Positions 1-7,848 of a stretch of DNA of 35,495 nucleotides are shown here, in pieces. Source of the DNA: Selenomonadaceae bacterium (GTDB lineage Bacteria > Bacillota > Negativicutes > Selenomonadales > Selenomonadaceae). Under the pieces are notes generated by a model that saw nothing but the letters and a program-made list of their open reading frames with translations, was not told where the DNA came from and ran no database searches. The position numbers and the translations under genes are program-made. Position 1 is the stretch's first letter, and each line of letters opens with the position of its first letter. The DNA is taken from contig JAFWWC010000003.1 of NCBI GenBank assembly GCA_017518105.1, positions 1 to 35,495 of the forward strand, in the 5' to 3' direction.

Positions 1-1
1 G

Positions 2-253
2 ATAAGCATAATGCTCGATAGCGAAGACAAGAAAAATTTTGAAGAATTTACAGGAATGAAGTTTGTTGACGGCATGAAATTATTAATGGACAACATAAAA
101 TACGGCGGACAACTGGGATTAGACCCGTTCTGGAGCGAAGAAAATCAAAAATGTTTGCAAAAATCGATTCGCGAACTGGAAGAAGGCAAAAATGTAGTAA
201 AGTTCACTGCGGAAGAATGGGAGAAATTCGTAAATGCACAAGAACTTCAGTGA
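2..253 (+). CDS. RelB/DinJ-type antitoxin, 5' end outside window
   Basis: Antitoxin of the toxin-antitoxin pair at the left edge. The frame is open from the first base of the window, and an in-frame ATG at 11 falls inside what looks like the N-terminal beta strand of a RelB/DinJ protein (I-S-I-M-L-D-S-E-D-K-K). The true start is therefore probably upstream, and the protein is incomplete here. The visible part is acidic and helical, with a WSEENQ segment followed by an EEGKNVVKFTAEEWEKF tail, as expected for the toxin-wrapping C-terminus. Its stop overlaps the toxin start by 20 bases, so the two are translationally coupled. By family knowledge, such antitoxins bind DNA with the N-terminal half and neutralise the toxin with the C-terminal half. 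Assignment rests mainly on the partner and general shape. Confidence 0.6.
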   Translation: MSIMLDSEDKKNFEEFTGMKFVDGMKLLMDNIKYGGQLGLDPFWSEENQKCLQKSIRELEEGKNVVKFTAEEWEKFVNAQELQ

Positions 254-497
254 CAGAGCCTTTGAAGAGTACCTTTATTGGCAAATGAATGACAAAAAGA
301 CGTTGAAACGGATAAATAATCTGCTGAAAGACATAGACAGGAACGGATATAACTGCATAGGCAAGCCTGAACCGCTGAAAGGCGATAAATCCGGTTGGTG
401 GAGCGTCCGAATTGACGAAAAGAATCGTTTGATATTCAAAATCGAGAATGAAGTTGTAGAAATAACTCAATGCGGCACACATTACGGCGAAAAATAA
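234..497 (+). CDS. yoeB: YoeB/Txe-family mRNA interferase toxin
   Basis: Ribosome-dependent endoribonuclease toxin of 87 residues. Against E. coli YoeB as remembered, it aligns without gaps over the whole length. The residues known to be catalytic or functionally important fall at the same numbers: E46 in GKPEPL, R65 in the NRL segment, and H83-Y84 in the THYGEK tail. The DYLYW-type N-terminal helix (EEYLYW, residues 11-16) and the SGWWSVRI core are also present. The start at 234 lies inside the antitoxin gene, a common arrangement. A rho-independent terminator follows at 506-533. All catalytic residues being intact suggests a functional toxin. Confidence 0.93.
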   Translation: MHKNFSDRAFEEYLYWQMNDKKTLKRINNLLKDIDRNGYNCIGKPEPLKGDKSGWWSVRIDEKNRLIFKIENEVVEITQCGTHYGEK

Positions 498-505
498 TAA
501 AAAGC

Positions 506-533
506 CCTTCGGCGACGTGTCGGAGGTTTTTTT
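506..533 (+). terminator. Intrinsic terminator of the RelB/YoeB pair
   Basis: An 8-bp stem CCTTCGGC / GTCGGAGG (two G-T wobbles) with loop GACGT is followed directly by seven T residues. It begins eight bases after the toxin stop codon. Confidence 0.8.
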
Positions 534-535
534 CA

Positions 536-564
536 TTGACTGATAGAAAATTTTTTGTTAAAGT
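536..564 (+). promoter_or_regulatory. Candidate sigma-70 promoter of the secreted HAD phosphatase
   Basis: TTGACT (536-541), a 17-base spacer and TAAAGT (559-564). The -35 matches 5 of 6 consensus bases and the -10 matches 4 of 6. Transcription would begin near 571, leaving a very short leader that still contains the GGAGG ribosome binding site. Confidence 0.4.
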
Positions 565-585
565 GTGTTTGGAGGCGATAAAAAT

Positions 586-1668
586 ATGCGTAAAAAGATT
601 TTAGCGGCGGTAACGGCGGGATTAATCGCGTTTGGAACGTTCAATGCGGTTGACGCCATGCCCCGCGAGCAAATTGCAAAGATTCAGGTCAAAAAGGCGT
701 CCGATTTCAAGTTTTGGACTAAAGACGCGGTCGCGAAGCAAAAATTAGTCGAATTTGTCACCGATGTCACTAACAAGAAGTCTAAAAACTTTATTCCGGT
801 GGAAGATAGGCTAGCGGTGTTCGATATGGACGGAACTTTTATCGGAGAGTCGATGCCGTGCTATTTCGAGTGGATGCTTTACCTTGAACGCGCCCTTCAC
901 GACCCGAATTATACGCCGACGCTCGAAGATAAAGCGTATGCGGAGATGGTGAACGCCGAAATTTACGCAGGACACTTCATGACGGGCAAATTTCCCAAAG
1001 GAATCGACTTAGGCGAGGCAAAATCGCAACAATCGGTTTTCGCAGGCATGACGCCCGCCGATTACGAAAATTACGTCAAAAATTTCATGAAAAAGCCCGT
1101 AGAAGGTCTGACGAACTTAAAATGGGGCGAAGCGTTCTATTTGCCGATGGTTGAGGTCATAAAATACTTGCAGGCGAATAATTTTACGGTTTATGTGGTT
1201 ACAGGCTCGGATAGACCCGCAATGCGCGTTATGGCGTCCGAATTGCTGAAAATCCCTTACAATCAGGTAATCGGGACGAATCCGGAGATAAAAGCGGCTC
1301 ATCAGGGCGAAATTTCAGCCGATGACTATACATATCGCCACGATGATTATCTGATTCGCGGTCAACTCACTCAAAAGAACTTAAAAATGAACAAAGTCGT
1401 AGTGATTGAGCACGAAATAGGCAAACAACCGGTTTTAGCGTTCGGGAACAGCGGCGGCGATACTTCCATGCTGAATTACGCGATAACGGGCAACAAATAC
1501 AAGAGTTTAGCGTTTTTCGTTATCTGCGACGACACGGAACGCGAATTAGGCAACATTGACAAGGCAAATAAGTGCGTAAAGCTTGCTGATAGTAATGGAT
1601 GGATAAAAATTTCGATGAAAAACGACTTCAAAACGATTTACGGCGACGATGTCGAGCGCGACATATAA
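586..1668 (+). CDS. Secreted HAD-superfamily phosphatase
   Basis: A 360-residue exported hydrolase of the haloacid dehalogenase superfamily, phosphoserine-phosphatase-like branch. ATG 586 was chosen over an in-frame GTG at 565 because GGAGG (571-575) lies ten bases before it and a clean signal peptide then begins (MRKKILAAV...FNAVDA, cleavage after about residue 24). HAD motif I is AVFDMDGT with nucleophile D80 and D82. Motif II is VVTGS (T206/S208 region). The acidic motif IV is GNSGGDTSML with D292. The long insertion between motifs I and II forms the cap. The substrate cannot be read from sequence. Export implies hydrolysis of phosphate esters in the periplasm. The gene appears monocistronic, with its own terminator at 1688-1724. 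Confidence 0.85.
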   Translation: MRKKILAAVTAGLIAFGTFNAVDAMPREQIAKIQVKKASDFKFWTKDAVAKQKLVEFVTDVTNKKSKNFIPVEDRLAVFDMDGTFIGESMPCYFEWMLYLERALHDPNYTPTLEDKAYAEMVNAEIYAGHFMTGKFPKGIDLGEAKSQQSVFAGMTPADYENYVKNFMKKPVEGLTNLKWGEAFYLPMVEVIKYLQANNFTVYVVTGSDRPAMRVMASELLKIPYNQVIGTNPEIKAAHQGEISADDYTYRHDDYLIRGQLTQKNLKMNKVVVIEHEIGKQPVLAFGNSGGDTSMLNYAITGNKYKSLAFFVICDDTERELGNIDKANKCVKLADSNGWIKISMKNDFKTIYGDDVERDI

Positions 1669-1687
1669 AATTCGGTAAAAATTTAGG

Positions 1688-1724
1688 GCTAGGCTCCTGA
1701 AAATGGAGTTTAGCTTTATTTTTT
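1688..1724 (+). terminator. Intrinsic terminator after the secreted phosphatase
   Basis: A 10-bp stem GCTAGGCTCC / GGAGTTTAGC (two G-T wobbles) with a 7-base loop TGAAAAT is followed by TTTATTTTTT. Confidence 0.8.
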
Positions 1725-1735
1725 CTTGCAAGCTG

Positions 1736-1744
1736 TGTTATAAT
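1736..1744 (+). promoter_or_regulatory. Extended -10 promoter for the HAD hydrolase/VOC pair
   Basis: TGTTATAAT is a perfect -10 hexamer with the TGn extension, 30 bases before the ATG. No good -35 is seen at 16-18 bases upstream, which fits an extended -10 promoter. The surrounding TGTGTTATAATCGG recurs upstream of the lytic transglycosylase gene. Confidence 0.6.
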
Positions 1745-1773
1745 CGGGAAAAATTCTTTTCAAGGGGGATAAA

Positions 1774-2466
1774 ATGTACAAAGGAGTAATATTTGACATA
1801 GATGGGACGCTTTACGACTATCAAATAAACGATAAGTTGGCGATGAAGCACTTTTGCGGGTATATTGAACGGACAATGGGCATATCGGAGGAAAATTTCC
1901 GTAAAACGTACACGGAGGCGCGAAATATCATTCATCAGCGGCTAAAAGATACGGCGGCGTCGCACAGTCGGGTTTTGATGATACAAACGGCGTTGGAATT
2001 GCTCGGCAAGAACCCATTTGACTATGTTTTAGAGCTTTACGACGTTTACTGGAATTATTTTTTGGAAAACATGCGACCTTATGACGGCGCGGAAGAATTT
2101 TTGCAGGAATTAAAGAAACGCGGCGTGAAAATCTCGACGTGCACTGATATGACGGCGCAAATCCAGTATCGCAAGATAAAAAAGCTCGGCTTGGACAAAT
2201 TTATAGATTTCATGGTCACGAGCGAGGAAACGGGCTTTGAAAAGCCTTCGGCGATAATGTTTGAGCTTGCGTTGCACAAAATGCGAGTTCGGGCTGATGA
2301 GGCGGCGTATTTCGGCGATGCGTTGGATAGAGACGTTTTAGGCGCGGCGAACGTCGGGATTGAGCCTTATTGGTTCGTAGCGGACAGGGAAATTGTTGGC
2401 GGCGACGATTTTATAAGGGTTCGTTCGTATCGCGACGCTTACAAAATGTTTTTTGGAGGTGATTAA
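1774..2466 (+). CDS. HAD-superfamily hydrolase (YjjG-like, subfamily IA)
   Basis: A 230-residue cytoplasmic hydrolase. Motif I is VIFDIDGTLYD near the N-terminus (D8 nucleophile, D10). Motif II is in ISTCTDMT, the motif III lysine is in GFEKPSAIMF, and motif IV is YFGDALDRDVLGA. A helical cap lies between motifs I and II. This layout matches the YjjG/house-cleaning nucleotidase and phosphoglycolate phosphatase group. The substrate is uncertain. AAGGGGG precedes ATG 1774 at good spacing. The stop codon abuts the GTG start of the glyoxalase-like gene at 2467, so the two form an operon. Confidence 0.85.
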   Translation: MYKGVIFDIDGTLYDYQINDKLAMKHFCGYIERTMGISEENFRKTYTEARNIIHQRLKDTAASHSRVLMIQTALELLGKNPFDYVLELYDVYWNYFLENMRPYDGAEEFLQELKKRGVKISTCTDMTAQIQYRKIKKLGLDKFIDFMVTSEETGFEKPSAIMFELALHKMRVRADEAAYFGDALDRDVLGAANVGIEPYWFVADREIVGGDDFIRVRSYRDAYKMFFGGD

Positions 2467-2829
2467 GTGTTCAGGTTCGCGCACAACAACTTAAACGTGC
2501 TAGACTTGGAGCGGAGCAAGAAATTTTACGCGGACGCGCTCAATTTGCACGAAGTCGGCGGGATTGACGGCGGCGATGAGTTTAAAATTATTCATCTCGG
2601 CGACAGTTTCGGCAGTCATCATAAATTGGAGCTGAAATGGATTCCGAACAGGACGACGCCATATGATTTGGGCGATAACGTGGTTCATGTGGCGTTCACG
2701 ACGAAAAATTTTGCGGAGGCGCACGCCTTGCACGAGAAAATGAATTGTATCTGCCACGAGAACAAAGAGCTAGGAATTTATTTTATCGAAGACCCCGACG
2801 GCTATTGGATTGAGATTATGCCAGAGTAA
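2467..2829 (+). CDS. Glyoxalase I-like VOC metalloenzyme
   Basis: A 120-residue vicinal oxygen chelate protein, probably a lactoylglutathione lyase-type enzyme. Four candidate metal ligands sit at family positions: H6 (FAHNNLNV), E55 (KLELKW), H74 (VVHVAF) and E116 (GYWIEIMPE). These nearly coincide with H5/E56/H74/E122 remembered for E. coli GloA. The EDPDGYWIEI tail is the family hallmark. The start is GTG, with GGAGGTG placed inside the end of the preceding HAD gene and no intergenic base, so the two are coupled. In the glyoxalase pathway this enzyme isomerises the thiol-methylglyoxal adduct. Other VOC activities cannot be excluded. Confidence 0.85.
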   Translation: MFRFAHNNLNVLDLERSKKFYADALNLHEVGGIDGGDEFKIIHLGDSFGSHHKLELKWIPNRTTPYDLGDNVVHVAFTTKNFAEAHALHEKMNCICHENKELGIYFIEDPDGYWIEIMPE

Positions 2830-2842
2830 ATTACAATCAAAA

Positions 2843-2880
2843 AGGAGTCGCTCACAACGGAGCGGCTCCTAAAATTTTTA
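2843..2880. terminator. Bidirectional terminator between convergent genes
   Basis: An 11-bp stem AGGAGTCGCTC / GAGCGGCTCCT (one wobble) with a 6-base loop. It has AAAA-TTTTT on the right and a run of A on the left, so both the VOC gene (plus) and the DUF362 gene (minus) can terminate here. Confidence 0.8.
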
Positions 2881-2891
2881 TCGGAGATGAT

Positions 2892-3830
2892 TTATTCGAT
2901 TTCGATGAGTTCGTATTGAGGATTGCCGAGACCTTTTTCCGCCATAGCACTAAGCTGGCGCAGACCGTGCCGAGTCTCAATGCGTTCCTTCAAGTCGTGG
3001 CTATCGTGTGCGGCGTAAACCATATCGGCGCAAGCCTGGTCAACGGCGAGAATGTCAGTTGAAACCGCAATGCCGATGTCCTTCATGGTCGGTTCGGCGG
3101 CAGTGACGCCCGCGCAATCGCAATCGACGCTCAAACGGCGCATGACATTGATAAAGATGATGTGCTTGCCGAAGTAATCGCAGGTCGCCTTCGCACTGTC
3201 GCACATGAGCTCCATAAAGTATTCTTTGGTCGGCCACGTCTCAAAGTCAGCGGGGACGTTATCGGGGTCGAGACCGTGAACTTGAGCCTTGCCGACATGA
3301 CCAGAGGCGTTGCCGATGCCGATATTCTTCATAGAGCCGCCAAAACCGCCCATGTAGTGCCCTTTAAAATGCGTCAAGACAATCAGCGAATCATAATCGA
3401 CGAGGTGAGCACCCATAGCGACTTCCTTGAGATGAAAGCCGTTGCGCACGGGCAGATTAACAACCTTGTCGTCCTCGTCCATGATGTCTACGGGGCAGAA
3501 CGTCCAGCCATTGACTTTGAGTGTTTCGCGATGATCTTTAGTGGTGTAGCGGTCGCCGGCGTAAAGCGTATTGCATTCGACGATTGCAGAGTTTGGAACT
3601 TGCGCTTGGAACTCCTTAACCATGTCACGCGGCAAGATATTTGGTCCGTGCTTTTCGCCCGTGTGAAGCTTGATTGCCACCTTGCCGAAGATATTCTCGT
3701 CAATCATCTTGTAGAGCTTGATGAGGTGTTCGGCGTCGATTGTCTTCGTGAAGTAAACCTTAGCCGCCGAGCCTTGATAATTTTCGCCCGTCACGTTCTT
3801 GGAGCCAACGACTGGTGCTTGAATTGCCAT
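2892..3830 (-). CDS. DUF362 domain protein
   Basis: A 312-residue protein recognised as DUF362 from the KVAIKLHTGEKHGPNILPRD segment near residue 50, the SLIVLTHFKGHYMGGFGGSMKN core (about 150-170) and the STDILAVDQACADMV segment near the C-terminus. Many DUF362 proteins carry a C-terminal 2[4Fe-4S] ferredoxin domain. Here that CxxCxxCxxxCP signature is absent, so this is the short form. The biochemical role is not established. ATG 3830 is preceded by AGGAGG at 9 bases. The gene has its own candidate promoter overlapping the end of the upstream SDR gene, and a shared bidirectional terminator. Confidence 0.8.
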   Translation of the reverse strand: MAIQAPVVGSKNVTGENYQGSAAKVYFTKTIDAEHLIKLYKMIDENIFGKVAIKLHTGEKHGPNILPRDMVKEFQAQVPNSAIVECNTLYAGDRYTTKDHRETLKVNGWTFCPVDIMDEDDKVVNLPVRNGFHLKEVAMGAHLVDYDSLIVLTHFKGHYMGGFGGSMKNIGIGNASGHVGKAQVHGLDPDNVPADFETWPTKEYFMELMCDSAKATCDYFGKHIIFINVMRRLSVDCDCAGVTAAEPTMKDIGIAVSTDILAVDQACADMVYAAHDSHDLKERIETRHGLRQLSAMAEKGLGNPQYELIEIE

Positions 3831-3872
3831 GATGATTCCTCCTAATCCCCCGCGCAGGGGTTTTTGTTTGCA

Positions 3873-3902
3873 ATGATAGCTGTTCGAGTTTACTTAAGTC
3901 AA
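3873..3902 (-). promoter_or_regulatory. Candidate promoter of the DUF362 gene
   Basis: On the minus strand, TTGACT (3902-3897), an 18-base spacer and TATCAT (3878-3873). The -35 overlaps the stop codon of the upstream SDR gene. The resulting leader contains a small CCCC/GGGG hairpin before the AGGAGG site. Confidence 0.5.
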
Positions 3903-4531
3903 GCCTTAACTACGCTGATTCTTTGTTTAATGTGATTGCCGCTCGCGACCTCGTCGACCATAGCTAACGCATAGTCCGCATAACTTATGACGCTCTCGCC
4001 CGCCGCGTTCAAAGTAAACTCTTCGCCAGCAAGAATGTATTTGCCGGTGCGCTCGCCGTTAGCTTGGAAGTCCGCCGCAGGACTAACGAACGTCCATTTA
4101 ACGTCGTCGCGCTTGCGGAGTTCGTCGAGTTCCTTTGCTTGAGCCTGAGCGGTCGGGACGTAATCAGCGGGGAAATCGGGCGTCTGGAAAAGTTGCGTGG
4201 TGTGTTCCTTGTCAACGTAAAGACCGCCCGCGCCGCCGACAATCAAAAGCCGAGTGTCCGAGCCGCTAAGAAGATTGCAGAGGTGCTGACTCGTCGCAGT
4301 GTGCAAAGGAAGAGTTTCGGGAGTCCACGCGCCGAACGCGTCAATCACTGCGTCGAAGCCTTCAAGGTCGCTCTTCTCCAAGTCCAAGATGTTCTTGACG
4401 ATGACTTTAGCCGCGCCGTCAATTTCAACTGCACGCCTAACAAACGCCGTGACCTCGAAGCCGCGAGCCGCCGCCTCCGCAATAATCTTTCTGCCCGCCT
4501 TACCTGCTGCCGCTACTACTGCAATTTTCAT
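3899..4531 (-). CDS. NAD(P)-binding atypical SDR (YwnB/BLVRB-like)
   Basis: A 210-residue Rossmann protein. The N-terminus MKIAVVAAAGKAGRKI is a variant of the GxxGxxG dinucleotide motif used by atypical SDRs of the NmrA/YwnB/biliverdin-reductase-B type. FVRR follows the second beta strand, VIDAFGAW the fourth, and LLIVGGAGGLYVD is the family signature strand. WTFVSPAADF sits where the substrate loop lies. The typical YxxxK catalytic pair is not evident, as in many family members. Its start overlaps the thrB stop (ATGA), making it the last gene of the hom-thrB operon. Its link to threonine synthesis is unknown, and the overlap may only reflect co-expression. Confidence 0.8.
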   Translation of the reverse strand: MKIAVVAAAGKAGRKIIAEAAARGFEVTAFVRRAVEIDGAAKVIVKNILDLEKSDLEGFDAVIDAFGAWTPETLPLHTATSQHLCNLLSGSDTRLLIVGGAGGLYVDKEHTTQLFQTPDFPADYVPTAQAQAKELDELRKRDDVKWTFVSPAADFQANGERTGKYILAGEEFTLNAAGESVISYADYALAMVDEVASGNHIKQRISVVKA

Positions 4532-5472
4532 TTTGAAATCCTCCTCATAATTTGTGCGCCGCGTTTATCTACGTCGAGTATCAAGGCTTTGGATTTTACG
4601 TCGTGAAGTTTGAACTCCTCGACCATAGCCGCCGCGATTTTGTCTTCTAGTTTGCTCTTTATCGTCGTGAAGGCTATCAAGCACGAGCCAGCCCCCGAAA
4701 TCGCCGCGCCGAGTGCGCCCGCCTCCTTAGCCGCTGTGAAGACTTCGCTCATGCCTGGAACTAATTTCTTTCTGTAAGGCTGATGCAATGCGTCGTCGAA
4801 GGCAAGCGGCAATAAATCTTCGCGCCCCTCGACCAATGCCGCGATTAACATTGACGCTCGGCTGATGTTGAAGATTGCGTCCTTCATTGCGACGTTCTTA
4901 GGCAAGACCTTCCGCGCCAGCCTCGTTGACAACTCGAATTCGGGAACGGCGACGATTAGTTTTAGTTTGACACGCGGCAGGAAGGAAAAAGTTTGAACTG
5001 CGCCCTTGTCCATGACGCTGACTGTAAAGCCGCCGAAGATTGCGGGCGCGACGTTATCGGGGTGCCCTTCAAGCTCCGTTGCTAGTTTCAACAGCCCGTG
5101 CTTATCGAGTGGCGAGCCGAGGATTTCATTAGCCGCCGTCAAGCCCCCGACAATCGCAGTTGAACTCGACCCAAGCCCGCGGGCAATCGGTACGTGATTA
5201 TCTGTGCGGATAATCGCGCCTTTGAACTCGTCAGCCCGCCCGACTTCCTGCAAAAGACGCCGCACGGATTGCCAAGCCAAATTCTTTCTGCCGCGTGGAA
5301 TATTCTCCGCGCCTTCGCCCGACGACTCGACGATAACTTTACTGCTCCTCAAAAGCGTCAAGTCCATGTAGTTATAAATCGTCGTCGCCAAGCCCAAACA
5401 GTCAAAGCCGGGACCGCAATTAGCAGAGGTGCCCGGCACCCGAACGACGGCACGATTTTTTTTGTTGTCCAT
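4528..5472 (-). CDS. thrB: Homoserine kinase
   Basis: Phosphorylates homoserine to O-phosphohomoserine with ATP, the penultimate step of threonine synthesis. The 314-residue length is normal. GHMP kinase motif 1 is VRVPGTSANCGPGFDCLGLA at the N-terminus. The ATP-binding motif 2 is PIARGLGSSSTAIVGG (about residues 93-108). Motif 3 is GAAISGAGSCLIAF near the C-terminus. Its ATG overlaps the hom stop codon as TAATG, and its own stop overlaps the SDR start as ATGA, so all three genes are translationally coupled. Confidence 0.95.
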   Translation of the reverse strand: MDNKKNRAVVRVPGTSANCGPGFDCLGLATTIYNYMDLTLLRSSKVIVESSGEGAENIPRGRKNLAWQSVRRLLQEVGRADEFKGAIIRTDNHVPIARGLGSSSTAIVGGLTAANEILGSPLDKHGLLKLATELEGHPDNVAPAIFGGFTVSVMDKGAVQTFSFLPRVKLKLIVAVPEFELSTRLARKVLPKNVAMKDAIFNISRASMLIAALVEGREDLLPLAFDDALHQPYRKKLVPGMSEVFTAAKEAGALGAAISGAGSCLIAFTTIKSKLEDKIAAAMVEEFKLHDVKSKALILDVDKRGAQIMRRISK

Positions 5473-6752
5473 TACTCTACCCTTATCACGTTAAAGATTT
5501 TGTCGACGACGGAAAGAACCTTCAAAGCCGCTTGAGCCTCGATGATGTTTTTATGCTTAACCTTGTGCGTGATGACGACAATCTCCACGTGGTCTTCAAG
5601 CTCGGCACGCGTCTGCACGACGGACTTTAAGCTGACGTCGACATTGCCGAAGGTCGTAGCAATCTTGCCGAGGACGCCGGGTTTATCGTCGACGAGCAAG
5701 CGGATATAGTAGCTGGAAATCGTTTCTTCCGCAGGGCAAATCGTGCGCTTGTGATAGCACGTGCAACCGAAACGCCCCGCCGAGTTGCGTCCGAGCCCGC
5801 GAGCAACCTCGATGATGTCGCTGACCACGGCGGAGGCAGTCGGCTTGCCCGCGCCAGGTCCAAAGAACATTGCCTCTTCAATCGGCCAGCCACGCACGAA
5901 TACCGCATTAAGCACACCATTGACCGACGCAAGCGGATGCTCCTTAGGCAAGAGGACGGGATTAACTCGAACGTCAACGCCCAATTCCGTATCCCGACCG
6001 ACCGCCAGCAGTTTCACGACGTAGCCCAAATCTTTAGCGTAGGAAATATCTTCGGGCGTAATGTGAGTAATGCCCTCAACAGACACGTCCTCGAACTTCA
6101 CGCGGGAATTGAACGCAATCGACGCAAGGATAGCAATCTTGCGGGCGGCGTCCTTGCCTTCAACGTCGGCTTCGGGATTGCGTTCGGCGTAGCCATGAGC
6201 TTGCGCCTCCTTGAGGACGGTGTCATAATCTGCGCCGCTGTCGCTCATCTTAGTCAGCATGTAATTGGTCGTGCCGTTGACTATGCCGAGAACCTCCGTA
6301 ATCTTATTGGCAGTCAAGGAACGTTTAAGCGGCATGATGATTGGAATTGCTCCGCCGACCGCCGCCTCGAACAGGAAATCGATTTGGTGAGCGTCCGCCG
6401 CGTCGAAGAGTTCATGCCCGAATTGCGCAACGACATCTTTGTTAGCCGTGACGACGTGTTTGCCGTGCGCCATTGCCTGAAGGATAAAATCTTTCGCGGG
6501 TTTGACGCCGCCCATCAGCTCGACGACGATTTTAATTTCCGGGTCGTTCAAAATTTCGTCGTAATCGTTGGTTGCGGGCAAACCTCGTTCTTGCAGGGCA
6601 GGAATTTCACGCGGCAGGACGAGAATTTTTTTAATTTCAATGGCGGTGTTCGCCCGCTGAGTGATGATGTCGCGATTGCCTTGCAAAACCTCGATGACCG
6701 AGCCGCCGATTGTGCCCGCGCCCAACAGTCCGATTTTTACAACGTTGTCCAT
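5472..6752 (-). CDS. hom: Homoserine dehydrogenase with C-terminal ACT domain
   Basis: Reduces aspartate semialdehyde to homoserine, the branch point to threonine and methionine. 426 residues. The N-terminal Rossmann motif is KIGLLGAGTIGGSV, followed by NKDVVAQFG (about residue 104). The catalytic/substrate region is GGAIPIIMPLKRSLTANKI through NGTTNYMLTKM and EADVEGKDAARKIAILA. The last ~80 residues form an ACT domain starting YYIRLLVDDKPGVLGKI, the usual site of threonine feedback inhibition. ATG 6752 has AAGGCGG upstream. First gene of the hom-thrB-SDR operon. Confidence 0.95.
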   Translation of the reverse strand: MDNVVKIGLLGAGTIGGSVIEVLQGNRDIITQRANTAIEIKKILVLPREIPALQERGLPATNDYDEILNDPEIKIVVELMGGVKPAKDFILQAMAHGKHVVTANKDVVAQFGHELFDAADAHQIDFLFEAAVGGAIPIIMPLKRSLTANKITEVLGIVNGTTNYMLTKMSDSGADYDTVLKEAQAHGYAERNPEADVEGKDAARKIAILASIAFNSRVKFEDVSVEGITHITPEDISYAKDLGYVVKLLAVGRDTELGVDVRVNPVLLPKEHPLASVNGVLNAVFVRGWPIEEAMFFGPGAGKPTASAVVSDIIEVARGLGRNSAGRFGCTCYHKRTICPAEETISSYYIRLLVDDKPGVLGKIATTFGNVDVSLKSVVQTRAELEDHVEIVVITHKVKHKNIIEAQAALKVLSVVDKIFNVIRVE

Positions 6753-6793
6753 AAAAATTTTACCGCCTTTCCGAATTTGATTATCAATGGGAT

Positions 6794-6822
6794 ATTCTGC
6801 CGCCGAAAATTTTTTCCTGCAA
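6794..6822 (-). promoter_or_regulatory. Candidate promoter of hom-thrB
   Basis: On the minus strand, TTGCAG (6822-6817), a 17-base spacer and CAGAAT (6799-6794). The -35 is reasonable and the -10 matches only 4 of 6 bases. No leader attenuator or T-box structure was noticed in the short leader. Confidence 0.35.
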
Positions 6823-6836
6823 TGATATTGCCAACG

Positions 6837-7777
6837 TCACAGCGGAATGATTTTTATCAGCGCGGCGAACGTCGCGCAGTTGCGGCAAATCAGCATGGCG
6901 GCGGTTATACTCTCGGCACCAACGCCAAAATTTTCACCGATACCAATCATGACGGGCAGCATGCCGTAAAAATAGCTGTTGGTGTCGAAAATCAAAGCCA
7001 GCGGTACACTGAGCGCGCCGATTATAACAGGCAGATGTTCTCCAAAAGTTTCGGGCAAAATCAGCGTGGCAAGATTGGACATGCAGTTAATTACGCTGGG
7101 AATTTTCGCGCCGTCAACCGTCACTTCCTTAACAAAGATGCCCATCAAAACTGCCGCCGCCAAAAGTGTCGAACACATCATGATCGCGGGCGTAGCGTGT
7201 GCATTTATGATTTTCTTGTGAGTCTTCGCGTCGAGTCCGTAATTCGCAATGAGTGCCAACGATAAGCCGACCATGAACGGCACGTAATCGGGAATTTTTG
7301 TGACAATCAGCGTGGCGATAACGGCAAGCGTCAACAGCACATTGAAGATAAAAATTTTTTTGTCGCGTGGAGATTTATCGTTGACTTCGGGCGATTTAAA
7401 ATTTTGTTCGCGAACGAGACATGCGCCGAGCTGTTTTTCTTGAATGCCCGCAAGTACGCCGTGAGCCAAACAGATTATGACGCCGAATATTTGCACGGGC
7501 AGAATCATTTGCCAAAGGTCGCCCGCCTCCACGTCCAAAACAGTTGCCGCACGTACCGTCGAACCTGCCCACGGCATCAAGTTCATTATTCCCATCGGCA
7601 AAACCATGACGCGCAAAAGTGTAGTCGTGCGCATGTTCATCTTCCGATAAATCGTATTCCAAGGATTGTCGGGAATAAAATAAATGCAACGGCAGGCACG
7701 GTTTTACTTTTGAACAGCGACAGCATTATTGCCGCCATGCACAAGAAGCCGCATATGCCGATAAGCGTTTGATTCAT
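6837..7777 (-). pseudogene. Remnant of a CitMHS-family citrate transporter
   Basis: Decayed membrane transporter. A first reading frame begins at ATG 7777 and encodes 46 residues resembling the first hydrophobic helix of CitMHS transporters (MNQTLIGICGFLCMAAIML...), then stops at 7637-7639. A second frame from 7640 to 6837 (267 residues) starts inside the mature family sequence with MGIMNLMPWAGSTVRAA and LPVQIFGVI, and continues through several helices. From family knowledge about 120 residues are missing at the junction. A second block seems lost near the end, where NCATF is joined directly to a terminal AALIKIIPL. The two frames overlap as ATGA. Loss of this much of the membrane core makes function unlikely. 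A recoded or two-subunit protein is the less likely alternative. Confidence 0.7.
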
Positions 7778-7800
7778 TGAGCGTCACTCATTAACTCATA

Positions 7801-7830
7801 AAAAATAAAAGCCGCCTGACATTGAGCGGC
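7801..7830 (-). terminator. Intrinsic terminator of the lytic transglycosylase gene
   Basis: On the minus strand, GCCGC and GCGGC (plus one wobble pair) enclose an 8-10 base loop and are followed by TTTTATTTTTT. It lies 18 bases past the stop codon. Confidence 0.7.
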
Positions 7831-7848
7831 GCGCTTACGAAAAAATTT

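Noticed and set aside
3846..3865. CCCC/GGGG hairpin followed by TTTTT on the plus strand
   Set aside because: It lies in the leader of a minus-strand gene and no plus-strand gene ends here. The stem is only 4-5 bp, so it was not called a terminator.
3162..4606. Long plus-strand frames opposite the DUF362, SDR and thrB genes
   Set aside because: No domain content and no ribosome binding sites. Minus-strand genes here have motifs, overlaps and promoters.
5751..7265. 504-codon open frame on the plus strand opposite hom and the transporter remnant
   Set aside because: Shadow of codon use on the other strand. The product shows no domain, the frame has no ribosome binding site, and the opposite strand carries clear hom motifs.
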